Source of the DNA: Blasia pusilla
Taxonomy: Eukaryota; Marchantiophyta; Marchantiopsida; Blasiales
NCBI GenBank assembly: GCA_050084515.1
Contig: CM114273.1
Location: 6,820,001-6,884,000, forward strand
Direction of reading: 5' to 3'
DNA: 64,000 nt
The notes beneath the pieces are model-generated. The model searched no databases, was not told the origin of the DNA, and worked only from the letters and a program-made list of their open reading frames with translations. The translations under genes and the position numbers were made by a program. The stretch's first letter is position 1, and every line of letters begins with the position of its first letter. Below, piece by piece: positions 25,871-36,711 of this stretch.

Positions 25871-26412
25871 ATGGTAATTCTTGAGTTGCAACGACGTGTA
25901 TATGGGTGTTGCCATCACAAAATCTGTCCATTAAATAAGGAAGATTCATTACACCCTTACTAATAGGCCATAATTTCCAGGTTGGATTTGAGTGACATGT
26001 CATTCCTTGCCTTGGTAATTATATTCACAATGTTTGATACCGTATGGAATGTCCATTTCATCCGCTTCACAAGAATATGCATTCCAACTTGTCCTCACTT
26101 AATACTAGTGGGAAACCAGTGCCATAGACTAGAATGAAAGGACTAATCATGTTCTAAACAATTTTTCTCTGGTGTGGAATACGTAGAAGTAAATATTTTC
26201 TTATTATTTGGTAGGCAAGAAGGTGTTCGCAAATCAAGAAAACACTCTCTAATAATATATAGATTTTATCCGTTACTAACTTTAATACTTCACCTCCTCT
26301 TCTTCGTATAATATTGTTATAAAATATCCAAAAATGTTATACAAATTTATGTTTTCAAAACTCTCGTATATTACAATTTTCTTAAAACTCGCAGACTTGT
26401 ACTTTTGAACGG
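25871..26412. other. AT-rich upstream region of CDC16
   Basis: No gene. The composition changes to GC-rich at about 26400, where the CDC16 5' leader probably begins. Confidence 0.5.
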
Positions 26413-26589
26413 GTGAGATCCGCCGGATCGGACGGGTCCGGTTGGGGCCGTGCACGAAGAGCGGGAAGCGATGGCAGTGTTCGCAGCACTGGACTCCCTC
26501 AGGAGGAACACATTGTCGCTGTAAGAAGAGCGAGAGGACGAAGGAAAGAAGGAAGAGGGAGTGTGCACTGGCAGGAGGAAGGCGGTGCG

Positions 26590-28239
26590 ATGAGGGAGAT
26601 GGACACGGAGAAGCTGCGATCCGTGGTGCGCGACTGTTTGGGGAAGCATCTGTACTCCTCTGCGATTTTTTTCGCCGATAAGCTGGCTACGATGGCAGGG
26701 AACACGGCCCAGGATTTGTATATGCAGGCGCAGGCTCTGTATCTGGGAAAGGAATATCGGCGTGCGCTGCATCTGCTGCGACGCTTTCATTTGGTTGCAG
26801 CTGATTTGCGCTTCCGGTATCTGGCTGCGAAGTGCTTGGCGGAGGTGAAGGACTGGGAGGAATGTCTGGTCATGTTAGGAGAAGGGGATGTGGATGATGA
26901 CGGGAATGTGGAGATTGCTGAAGAGCAAGGGGTGGATCTTTCGGAAAGTAAGGATGCTGAGGAGAGGGAAATTCACATTTCGTCAGCTATGTGCCTCCTG
27001 CGTGGGCGAGCGTTTGAGGCGCTAGAGAACAGAGCCCGCGCGCTTTGCTGGTACAAGGCGGCTTTGAAGGCTGATCCATTTTGTTACGAGGCATTCGAGC
27101 ATTTGGTTGACAACCACATGTTAACTAGCGAGCAAGAATCTAAACTTCTGAAGTCCCTTAAATTTGATCCTGAGGATCGCTGGCTTTCGTTGCTATATTC
27201 GTGCCGAGCTAACAAGTATGGGCAAGGGACAACAGTAGATGCGAAGATTACTGAACTGGAGCAAGAGCTCGATGAGACTCCAAGCGACGATGAAAGCCGG
27301 GCCGGTTGCACATTGAAAGACAACACAGATGTTTTGGCTTGCAGAGCGGATTTAGAGTACTACAGAGGAGACTTCCAACGTTGTTACGAGAGCACCAAAT
27401 CTTTGCTCGAAAAGGATCCTTACCATCTTAGGTGCATGCCCTTGCATTTAGGTGCGGCACTGGAATTGGGTCGGAAGAATGAATTGTTTCTCAGGGCGCA
27501 CAGTCTGGTGCAGGAGTATCCTGGTAGAGCCATTTCTTGGTTCGCAGTTGGTTGCTATTATTATTGTATCCGTCAATACGACCACGCGCGGCGCTATTTC
27601 TGCAAAGCGACTGCCCTGGAGTACTCTTTCGCACCAGCTTGGCTAGGTTTTGGAAATGCATATGCTGCACAAGACGAGAGTGATCAAGCAATGGCTGCCT
27701 ACAGAACCGCAGCTCGTTTGTTTGCAGGCTGTCACTTGCCCGCCCTTTGCATAGGAATGGAGTATCTTCGTACCAATAATCTCAATCTCGCAGAGCAGTT
27801 TCTTCTACAGGCAAAGACGATTTGTCCGGCTGATCCTCTGGTTTTGAACGAGCTCGGAGTGATGGCCTACAGGAACAAGGATTACGAAACTGCTGCATGT
27901 TGGTTGCGAGAAGCCCTTGATCTTGTGCCCCAACCTCTTAGCGAGTCATGGGAGCCCACTGTGGTCAACCTCGCACACACGTTACGTAAACTCAAGCTGT
28001 ATTCAGAAGCAGTAGGTATGTACGAGAAGGCCCTGGCCCTGTATCCGAGAGGGGCCAACACTAACGCAGCTCTGGGTTTCACTCATCACCTACAAGGGAA
28101 CACATCGATAGCTATTGAGTTTTATCACAAGGCATTGGGACTGAAACCGGACGATTCATTCACCGCGGAGATGCTCTCTCTGGCACTCGCAGATGAATGT
28201 CTGAAGCAAAACACTAAGAGGAATTCTCAGTTTTTTTGA
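26590..28239 (+). CDS. CDC16: Anaphase-promoting complex subunit 6 / CDC16, complete and intronless
   Basis: CDC16/APC6 is a TPR scaffold of the APC/C ubiquitin ligase in the nucleus; it forms a homodimer in the TPR arm and binds the small subunit CDC26. From ATG 26590 (MREMDTEKLRSVVRD) the product is 549 residues, the normal length for plants, and is recognisable end to end: GKHLYSSAIFFADK near the N terminus, DLRFRYLAAKCL, ISSAMCLLRGRAFEALENR, then TPR repeats from about residue 310 (SWFAVGCYYYC, APAWLGFGNAYAAQ, ESWEPTVVNLAH) to HHLQGN..AIEFYHKALGLKPDD near the end. The frame is open upstream to 26413, but that part looks like 5' UTR. There is no intron, frameshift or stop, whereas the other larger genes here are spliced and CDC16 in flowering plants has many introns. 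The codon pattern looks constrained, so it is probably functional. Confidence 0.96.
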   Translation: MREMDTEKLRSVVRDCLGKHLYSSAIFFADKLATMAGNTAQDLYMQAQALYLGKEYRRALHLLRRFHLVAADLRFRYLAAKCLAEVKDWEECLVMLGEGDVDDDGNVEIAEEQGVDLSESKDAEEREIHISSAMCLLRGRAFEALENRARALCWYKAALKADPFCYEAFEHLVDNHMLTSEQESKLLKSLKFDPEDRWLSLLYSCRANKYGQGTTVDAKITELEQELDETPSDDESRAGCTLKDNTDVLACRADLEYYRGDFQRCYESTKSLLEKDPYHLRCMPLHLGAALELGRKNELFLRAHSLVQEYPGRAISWFAVGCYYYCIRQYDHARRYFCKATALEYSFAPAWLGFGNAYAAQDESDQAMAAYRTAARLFAGCHLPALCIGMEYLRTNNLNLAEQFLLQAKTICPADPLVLNELGVMAYRNKDYETAACWLREALDLVPQPLSESWEPTVVNLAHTLRKLKLYSEAVGMYEKALALYPRGANTNAALGFTHHLQGNTSIAIEFYHKALGLKPDDSFTAEMLSLALADECLKQNTKRNSQFF

Positions 28240-30137
28240 AAGAGTGCCAAGAAAACATTGTCAAGGTGAACAGGTATCCCCTAGATATGGGAGATCATGT
28301 TTCGGCTGTATTTCAAGTACTGCCCCAAATGGTTTCGATGCCTGTATTCTTTCGTCTGTTGCCTTTGAAAACATACACAACTGGACGTATCGTACATGTC
28401 GGATGTGTATTGGTGATCGGAACTTCACTTTTTTCGGTTTTCTCCGTGGCCATTGTAAACAGAGGTCCTTCATGAACCGAACAATTCTGTCGAGGGGACA
28501 TAATGGAAGTTTGATGATTTCGGGAACCCGTTGGAGTGGGGGACACGTGGCGGAAATGCCGATCGAAGAAAGGCTGATCATCTGAAATGTCACCAACACC
28601 GATTTCTTGGTCGAGAAGCGAAAGCTGCACCTGTGCGTTGCAACTCTTGGCCCAGCACATCCGAAGACATTGGGTCGTGGACGTTTCATTTGAGCTGAGA
28701 CTGACTAGCTGTGGGTTGTGTTCGAAGTGGTCAGAGAAGATCTTCTTCATTCATATTGAATCTCCAGGTCGCGCCTGCCCAACATTTTCGACGTGGTGAC
28801 GCATGTAATCAAAGCCGAGAGAAAGTGGTATGCCACAGGTATTTAACCACAATCCCAACGCATTATTACAAACAGCCTTACTTGAATTTAGAAGGTACCA
28901 TGTAGTCAATCGCAACTAGTTCCCTTGCTTTGTAAGCAAAGAGAAGAGTCTGATCTGTATGTTTCTCTTTCTTATATGAAGTGTTTTCAAAATTTATTGT
29001 GTTATATTGAGGTCACTTCCCACTTTTTGGCCCCTATAGCAGATAATTTGTGTCACAGAATGGTCGTTAATGTGCTTCAGTGTTTTAGTCACAATAAAAG
29101 ATGAGAGGAGATTATGGATCAAATTACACTCATGTGGATGCAGGTGAATGGCAATGATTAGCACATGCATTGATTGAGAACCTCGGCTGGATGGTCACTT
29201 TTTCCAAAGCCATGTGGGTGCGCTCCTTTTTCATAATTTCGTGTCTAGCTTTTCTTGATAAAGGTTAGACTGTAGTTGTAAACGTAGTCTTCTTGACAAC
29301 AAGGCAATTCTGTTGGCCATGATGTGCCTATCAAATCAGTTCGACAAGTGTACTTCTTAGATTAGCTTGGGACTACATGGGGTTTGTCACACCCAACAAC
29401 AGTCAATGTGTCAGGAACTGTCTACATATCACGGTGAACTGTGGCTGCTGCAAAAGAGTGTCCGTGTATAGAAGTTCTTAAGGAACTGTTTTACTTTCTG
29501 GGTGAGTGTCTCATTGTCCATGGAGTTTTTTCTGAATTAGCATAATGTATAAAACGCACCTTCTTAATCTGGTTGGTTTAACAATAACCAGATAAGAATT
29601 GATGGCTAATATTTTATCCTCTTTGTGGTGTAGGATTGAGGTATTGCAGTTAGAATCCAGGCAACTGTACCTATGATGGTCATTCCATGGCAGGAGGTCT
29701 CAAGACTCAGACCAGGAAGCGAAACTACAAGAAGTTTGGTAGTATTGTCTCGATTGTGAGTGCAAGGAGTTGTTTCTTGGCTACCAGACATATATCATCA
29801 TGCTTTTCAGGGTTCTAGCTTCCTTCTCACTTTTCTATAGCTTGTATACTGTCAGATACAACAGTAGTACATTTACTATGTCATTGCTCAAAAGGGTATT
29901 ACAACAAATCCACTGTCATGGTTTTGAGGCTCCTAGCGTCCTCACTTTACTGTAGCTTGTATACTTTCAAACACAACAGTAGCGCATTTACTCTATCATA
30001 GCCCAAAGTGGCAAAGTAACATAACAGGACGGCAGTTGTCATAAAATTGGTCAGAATACTTCAGGCCATCAGGGTTTCAGACACCAATATGGCATAACTA
30101 GTGATTCCTAGAGCCTGGTGTGGGTCGAAAATGCGGA
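28240..30137. other. CDC16 3' flank and intergenic DNA
   Basis: The first ~650 bases keep moderate GC and are probably 3' UTR; overlapping frames on both strands (28244-28585, 28261-28689) are not supported as genes. Beyond 28900 the sequence becomes AT-rich. At 29815-29860 and 29930-29985 a diverged direct repeat occurs (CTTGTATACTGTCAGATACA against CTTGTATACTTTCAAACACA). No other gene seen. Confidence 0.5.
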
Positions 30138-30187
30138 CATTAACTCATGGGCTTTTCATTTGCAAATGAAAAGCCCATGAGTTAATG
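30138..30187. repeat. Perfect 50-bp palindrome without spacer
   Basis: Bases 30138-30162 are the exact inverse complement of 30163-30187, centred on TTTGCAAA; the outer bases are CATTAACTCATG. There is no central spacer and no mismatch over 25 pairs. Confidence 0.95.
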
Positions 30188-31159
30188 AAAATATATCTCC
30201 AACTCTACTTTTAGTTAACTAACATGGTGATGGAGGACAGAAATTGAGGAGGCCTGGTACACTTCCGAGAAGTTTTTATGCCCATGAAATTGTTAGGAGG
30301 AGTTTCCTATTCATGTTTCCATACTATTGTGAATGGACGTAGATAGCATTGAAATGCACCTTGAGACATCAAATATCTTGGATGGTGCTTCCCTATTTGG
30401 GTGAAACTTCTCAGACCCGTGCTCAAGTAGACCATGAGATAAGATAATAGGGCATGCAATGGTCTTCTGGTATCCTATCCAACAACACAAGGAAGTATAT
30501 AAGCTATTCCAGGGGCAAATTTACAGTACTAGCCCGAATGCCCCTGCCTCGTGCGAAAATGAAGTTTTAATTGAAATGAATTCATGTTGAAATGATGTTT
30601 AATTATCCACTATTTTGTCTTATTTTACATATGGGATTTCCCATTGTAACATGAAATAGTGAACATTGTGAGTAAAAAAGCATTTTCTGGACCCGTCTAA
30701 TGTGAACCAAAGGACGAGATTCAAACACTTTGCTACTTTGTCTTAATACTACTCTTTTGTCATATTATACCCATAAGGTCGTTCATTACGGAAATTGAAG
30801 AACGGATTTTGAATGTAGTAGCGTACCAATTGCATTCAAGGTCGATGCAATCTTGCTTGGTTGTTAGTGAACATGTTGTACCAATTGCATTTAAGGTTGT
30901 TGCAGTCTTGTTTGGTTGCTAGTGAACATGTTGATCATCGTACTATTATTGTCTAATTATATGGTGAGGTTTGTTGTATATCAAATATAAATGAGTCATG
31001 TTTTATTGCATTTTTTTTCTGTTATTTTTCGACAATGAAGTAAATTGGCACCCAAGAATACCTCTTGGAAGATTTGATTAAATTACAACCGCCAATATTC
31101 CTACTATAGTGGATGGAGGCTTGGATGGATTGGATGACTCCATAAAAGAAGAAAGAATC

Positions 31160-33010
31160 GATGATGAGGTTCCTCATGAAGGAAGGAGAAAATTTGTTCT
31201 TGTGTTACAATTTGCCTGTTTTTTACTTCAAATCCGTGTTGGTACCAGGAATGATAATTGTTTGCTTCAATTTTGTCGTCTTACTTAAGAGTACATGGGT
31301 GATACTTATGCCACAATCGAGATGCAATGACTATCTTGGTTTTGTTTAAATTAAAAAGAGTTGCGATATGAATTATATTAAGGTCTAAAGGATATCATGC
31401 ATCAAAGTGACAGAGAGGGTGCAAGGTTTGGGAGGCGCATTGCATCGCCTTCTTCTTTTAGTAGAGGTCCATGTCATATGCATAAACTTTATCAAGATGC
31501 AATGACCATTATGAGGCATCTCGAGGAACGATTATTTCTTACAATGACGTACAATCCTAAATGAGAGGAGATCACATCAACACTATTACTTGGTCAACAA
31601 CGTATTGATAGACCACACTTGATTATGCGAGTTTTTGAAAAAAAAAAAGTACTAAAGCTTCTTCTCAAGATAACCTTCTTGAGAAGAAGGTTATTTCACG
31701 TGGTTGAATTCCAAAAAAGATATTTTCTACGTGTACATATTCTTATTATTCTCGGATCAGGAGGATAAGCCACGCTCTACATCTGATTATGATGATATAA
31801 TATCAGCTGAGATCCCTAATCCAAACATTCATCCAAGACTTCATTCTATTGTAGGTAATTGCATGGTCCATATGGACAACTCAATCCAAATGATTCATGG
31901 GTGTTCAAGGAAACCAATTCAAGAAGTGACATAACCTTTTCCAAACATAACTACAAAGAGTGAGGACGAATATCCAATTTATCGAAAGGTATGCAATCTA
32001 TGATTAAAGTTTGTATCTATTGGATAACCATAATCCTTGCAAAGATTTTTCGATATCTTATAATTTAAAATATAATTTTTTTCCTTCTTTCTTATGATAC
32101 AGGTTGGATAATGGAATAAAGGTAATGAAGTGCAATCAAAGTTTGGACAATCTTTGGGTTGTTCCTTACAATCCTTTGTTTTCTATTTTCTTTGATTGTC
32201 TTATAAATTTGGAGATCACAAATATTATTTCTATTATGATTATTCATATAAATATGTATATAAGCTAGGAATCACATAAAATATCATTTCAGTTTGAAAT
32301 GATGCAACTATTGAAACGACAAGGGAGGTAGTCAATGAAACATCACATTATCTTGATGTAAGATAATAACTCTTTTGTGAATTTTTTTTGGTTCCTTCAA
32401 TATTTCCATATATTCGAGAACATATAATACTTACTAGTTTCTTTTTAATTCTTATTATTATGATTATTATTATCATAATAAAAAATATGTGTCATCCTCC
32501 GAGACATATTGGAGATTGTTCAAGTTCAGCTTACATGCGGAACATTTGGATGGCTTTGTAGTATTCAAAGAATAAATGGTTGTGCTCATCTGATTGGTCA
32601 CTTGTATCTTACTCATCCAAGTAAATATTTTTGCAATTGCCACAATATACTTACAAATTACGTTAATTTTCAAGCATCCTTTTAATCAATGCAATGTTTG
32701 GTGTATTAAGCAAATACATTCAAGTTTTGATATGTGAAGGAGGAAGACCTTGGTAGCGGTTGCTACTTCATCATATTCGAGGCACAACTATGTATGAGTA
32801 CTTGAGAATTATCCACAGAGTCTTATATCCAATATTTAATGAGGCGGGTCTTCAAATGGGGCTTCTTGAGGATGACAGGGAAGTATTCTCATGCTTTCAA
32901 GGAGCATCCGAAATCCGCACAGGTCGTACGCTCCGTCAACTCTTTGCTATTATTCTCACTTACAACACACCAACTCGACATTGTCATATCTTTTAGGACG
33001 GATGATAGGA
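31160..33010 (+). mobile_element. Second, more decayed Helitron remnant (Rep part and helicase part)
   Basis: At 31400-31650 a Rep-type block reads GPCHMHKLYQDAMTIMRHL followed by LFLTMTYNP and LLGQQRIDRPHLIMRVF, the standard Helitron Rep sequence. After a frame change comes VEFQKR..LRVHILIIL (about 31700-31750), where the usual first His of the HUH pair is replaced by Arg. The frame from 31704 continues with EDKPRSTSDYDDIISAEIP and IVGNCMVH. The helicase side resumes at about 32760: HHIRGTTMYEYLR, GLQMGLLEDDRE and GRTLRQLFAIIL, also standard. The 750 bases between are AT-rich and unrelated, so part of the protein has been lost or replaced. Multiple stops show it is dead. Confidence 0.75.
31658..31694. 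repeat. Overlapping competing hairpins inside the Helitron remnant
   Basis: A 12-bp arm pair (31658-31669 with 31678-31689) competes with an 11-bp pair (31670-31680 with 31684-31694) sharing the same right-hand bases. Both are perfect. Confidence 0.7.
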
Positions 33011-33335
33011 GATTTCCTCCGAGGATAGGAGAGGGTTTAAGACATTAGTGGAGTGGGGGGAAAAATAATTACTTTTGAATGAGGTTAAAATAGAGCCATG
33101 TTTATCCATGTTTGAGATATCATAATGATCATTAACCTTCACCGATTATCTATTACTCAACCATGATTTTCTATTTGACGACCGTCTACTACCACTTGTC
33201 ACTACACGGGTGTCATCGACAGATGGGTTCGAGTTTTGTTTTGCTATGCATAGTGACAAGTAGCTTCTTGCTAATGATCGAGTATTGAGCCGTGATGCTC
33301 ATGTGATTTAGGGAGGGTGAGTCAGACTAGAAGAG

Positions 33336-33930
33336 TTGCATCGTCCAGTAGGGTTTGTCGTAGGTTCAATCCCGTGGTTGAGTTCATTTGTGAAGTTACG
33401 GAGGAATTACCAAAGTGTTTGGATTGAGAAGTTACGAAGCATCCACGACTTCCATAGGCGTATAGGGAAGAGTTTGCGGGAGATATTTTGTCGCTTGCGT
33501 CGTTTGATTACTGTCACGTAGGGGGTGGTAGAGGCCCACACATTTCATGCATGGTATAAGATGTTGAAATGAGACTTATGGAAACACGTAAGGGATGCGG
33601 TGCTTTTGTTGCGCATCTCACCTACGTTGAGGGATGTGTTTGAGATGGCGGAGTGCATTGAGCACAACATGGCTTAGGAGAGTGTAGCATCCACGAGTCA
33701 CACGGGAGAGCAATCATGATTGCCTATACCACCATATGCAACAAAGTAGTAGTTTCCAAGAGTTATCTGTTGGGCATGTGGTAGATCCCATCGCCAACAA
33801 GATTGTATTCGTCAAGGTAGTGGACGCGTGCCTTAGTCTTGAGGAAGAGATGGGCCCGTACCAAGAGTACATCATGCTAGTGTGACCATCATCAGCGGTA
33901 TGATCATACACGCGCTCAATGTTTTAGCCT
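33336..33930 (+). pseudogene. LTR-retrotransposon Gag remnant with zinc knuckle
   Basis: In one plus-strand frame with several stops: FHRRIGKSLREIFCRLRRLI, then AHTFHAWYKMLK and RISPTLRDVFEMAECIEHNM. These fit the C-terminal half of a plant Gag capsid domain. About 33766-33810 encodes a CCHC knuckle, CWACGRSHRQQDC (C-x2-C-x4-H-x4-C). Downstream frames are broken. No LTR, protease or polymerase was recognised next to it. Confidence 0.6.
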
Positions 33931-33960
33931 ACACCTTGAGTTATGTCTAGATCTCGGGGG

Positions 33961-34925
33961 GCTCACTTGATTGGGTTGGATCCATCACGTGCAAAAAAAT
34001 ATAGGGTTTTTTATTCCATTTCAAAGAAGACTTTAAAAGATCTATGGAAGAAAGTAAGGGAAATTTTAATTTGTGAAATGGTTTAAAAGTATGCTAGGGT
34101 AGTTTAATTTGATGCATAATATAATTAAGTTACAAGAAAAAGATAAGGGTTTCTATAAGAAAACATAAAAATTGCCACATGTCACCTATTCATTGGTAGA
34201 AATATCACACAAAATTTCTTATTTTTTAGAGGGTTATGACTAATATCTTGCATTTATGGTGCTTATTTTGAAGTTGGGTGGAAGGGAAAAAAACCGCGCT
34301 TGAAAATGGTTTTGATTTTTTTTGTAAGAGAAAGAAACTCGAAGAGAGCTCTCCTACATGTTTTGTTGATCAATGTTGGTTTAGATTGTGCACTTGATTT
34401 TGAGACAAAGGAAAATTCATGCCCTTCAACAAGATCAAGTAGGGCAAAAGGAGGTGAGAAGCGAGGGAAAGGGATAAAGAAAGGAATGGCGATAGTATCT
34501 GAGCCAATAGTACAAAGGAGTTTTGGTTGGGAAGGATTGTTATGATCAGACGAGAGTTTGGTGCAGAGTGGGGCAAGCATCAAGCTCCTATTGATTTGCT
34601 AGATAGGCATGTTCGTGCTATTGGTCAAACAGGTTGCGTATGCCAATTTTTGTTTAATTGGTATAAACCCACAAGTAACAACAAAACTCAATTCACATAT
34701 GACACATTTGATTTGCAATGGATTGATATTGAGATGGTAATATCGAATGTAACATTAACTTTGAAAGAGGAGCTTGAGTGCATCTATGTATCAGATCCTA
34801 TTGATAGGCAAACAATGGATGATTATCTGCACACAATGACATAGTTATTGTTTTGAAATGTACAAATACGTGTTGAGTATAATTTTGAGTTCTTTTTTTT
34901 TGGAGCATTTTTGTTTATTAATTGA
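33961..34925. other. AT-rich intergenic DNA, no gene seen
   Basis: A 105-codon plus frame at 34527-34844 overlaps AT-rich sequence and matches nothing I know. Nothing else was found. Confidence 0.4.
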
Positions 34926-34929
34926 TACG

Positions 34930-35115
34930 GTTAGTGCATGTATGGGATAGGCTAGGAGGGTGATGTATTGGTATAATGAGTTTATATTAATTTAGGGGTT
35001 CAATTCCCTTGCATCCCGGAGTTGGTTGTAGTGGATATAGAGGGAAGATTATTGGGATGATGGATTGGTATAATGAGTTTACATTCATTAAGGGGTTCAA
35101 TGATCTTGCACAATG
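34930..35115 (+). repeat. Duplicated tRNA-like (SINE-like) unit, period about 96 bp
   Basis: ATTGGTATAATGAGTTTA at 34967-34984 recurs at 35064-35081, and each copy is followed at about 10 bases by AGGGGTTCAAT, a sequence close to the RNA polymerase III B box (GGTTCAATTCCC in the first copy). The upstream part has a weak A-box resemblance. This suggests a dimeric tRNA-derived SINE fragment, but no full cloverleaf forms. Confidence 0.35.
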
Positions 35116-35649
35116 AACGGGGAGATCTGGGGTTTAGAGTAATCGTAGCCAGCAGTTTTTTGGAATTTCGGTCCTTGCTCGGGAGAGGCCGGTTGAGATT
35201 CCGGCGCATTTGACTAATTTCCCGGAAGATGGCAGTGCGGATTCAGTATAGCGGGAAACTCCCCAGAAATCGTAGAGGCTCGACCGGAATTACACCTACG
35301 ACGGGGAGGAGACACCGGAATTTGACCGATATTATATTACGGGCTGACAGAATGCTACTGGAATAGTTATCGGCAACCAGAAAACTGATGAGTTATGATT
35401 GGAGGGTAGATGGAGGGACGGATATGCACTCCAACGTGTTTTCAAATCCTGGCTGCACAGTAGTGGGTTTTACAAAACTCTGTAAGGTGCCCCAAAATCA
35501 GCCGCATCCTAAAACCTTAAGGTTGCCCCTCTGGAACCGTTCGATGCTTTGGAGTCTCATCCAACGATACTGAGCAAACCCGGGGTGGGACGGACTCTAC
35601 GGAGTGAGGCGCGGACAAGGGTGAGAGGGTGGGGGATATGTCTCTCCCT

Positions 35650-36000
35650 GGCTCATTGTGCGATTTTGCTTGCTTGCTGCTGCCCTGCTCTACTCTACTC
35701 TATGCCGCGGCTCTGCGTTGAGCGCTCTTGCCCGTTGCTGCACTCTTGCTCGTTGTTGCACCTTTGATTGCTGTCGCGCCCTTGCCCGCTGCTGCACTAT
35801 TGCTCGCTGCTGCGCCATTGTGCACTCTTACTCTTGCTCGCTGTTGCGCTGTTGTGCGCTCATGCTTGCTGCTGCGTTCTCGGCTCAGCAAGAGCAAGAG
35901 ATCTGTGCGCTGCGCTTGCTTGCTGTTGTCGCTGCGTTCTTGCCTGCTTAGGACGCTCTTGCCCGGAATTGTGCACTCTTGCTCGCTGATGCGCTCTTTC
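35650..36000. repeat. Imperfect minisatellite rich in GCTGCTGC and CTCTTGC blocks
   Basis: Units such as GCGCTCTTGCCCGCTGCTGC, CACTCTTGCTCG and GCGCTGTTGTGC alternate many times between about 35650 and 36000, with scattered related units to about 36280. All three plus frames are open over parts of it, giving Cys/Leu/Ala-rich translations; this is a property of the repeat, not evidence of a gene. Confidence 0.7.
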
Positions 36001-36711
36001 CTGAAATTTTGTACTATTTTTGAGTCCCCATTTCCTCCGTTGCTGCCCTCAGAGCCTTGGTTCCGACATGTGTCTTTTCTTGCGTGTTTAGTTTGGCCGC
36101 CTTTCGTTCCTGCTGCAACTCATGGCTGGATCTCTTGCTCTCCGTGACATGCTTTCGCTCTTGGAGTCCTGGTGCTATTCCCTAAACCCTAGTAGCCGCA
36201 TTCATAGGTCTCTTGCTGCCTTGTACCCACGCTTTTGCGATTGTTGCGGTTCCCTGGTTCGTGCTGCAAGATCTCTTGCTCTTGCTGCCTTGTAACCACA
36301 CAACTAGAAATTTTTGTGTCATGTTGCAAAGCCCTAGTCATGGCCAAATGTCCTCACCCAGATGTCTCCTTGATGATCACTATGGTCGAGCTTGATTATG
36401 GCATCGATTGAGGTCGATTGCTCACTAGTGTTTTAGCTTTTGCTGTGCTGCATCAGAGATCGTATTGTTGCTCATACTTGTGCATTGGGGCAACATAGGC
36501 TGCTTCTTGACTACATTAGTTTAAGACATTTAGAGTCATAGTTTCATGTGCTTGACGATGTGAGCGGGTTCAGATTGTGGCATCTTGCACCTCTTACTCG
36601 TAGCACTATTCATAATACCCTCACGCACGGCCTATGTGTACTCTTGACTTAAGACTTCCCCAACTTTGCCCTGCTTTGGATTGGGTTTGGTATGGCTAAA
36701 CGCTAGAGAAC

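Noticed and set aside
28244-28689. Overlapping frames on both strands after CDC16
   Set aside because: They overlap each other and fit a 3' UTR; no recognisable domain.
35658-36147. Cys/Leu-rich frames of up to 139 codons
   Set aside because: They are translations of an imperfect minisatellite in several frames.
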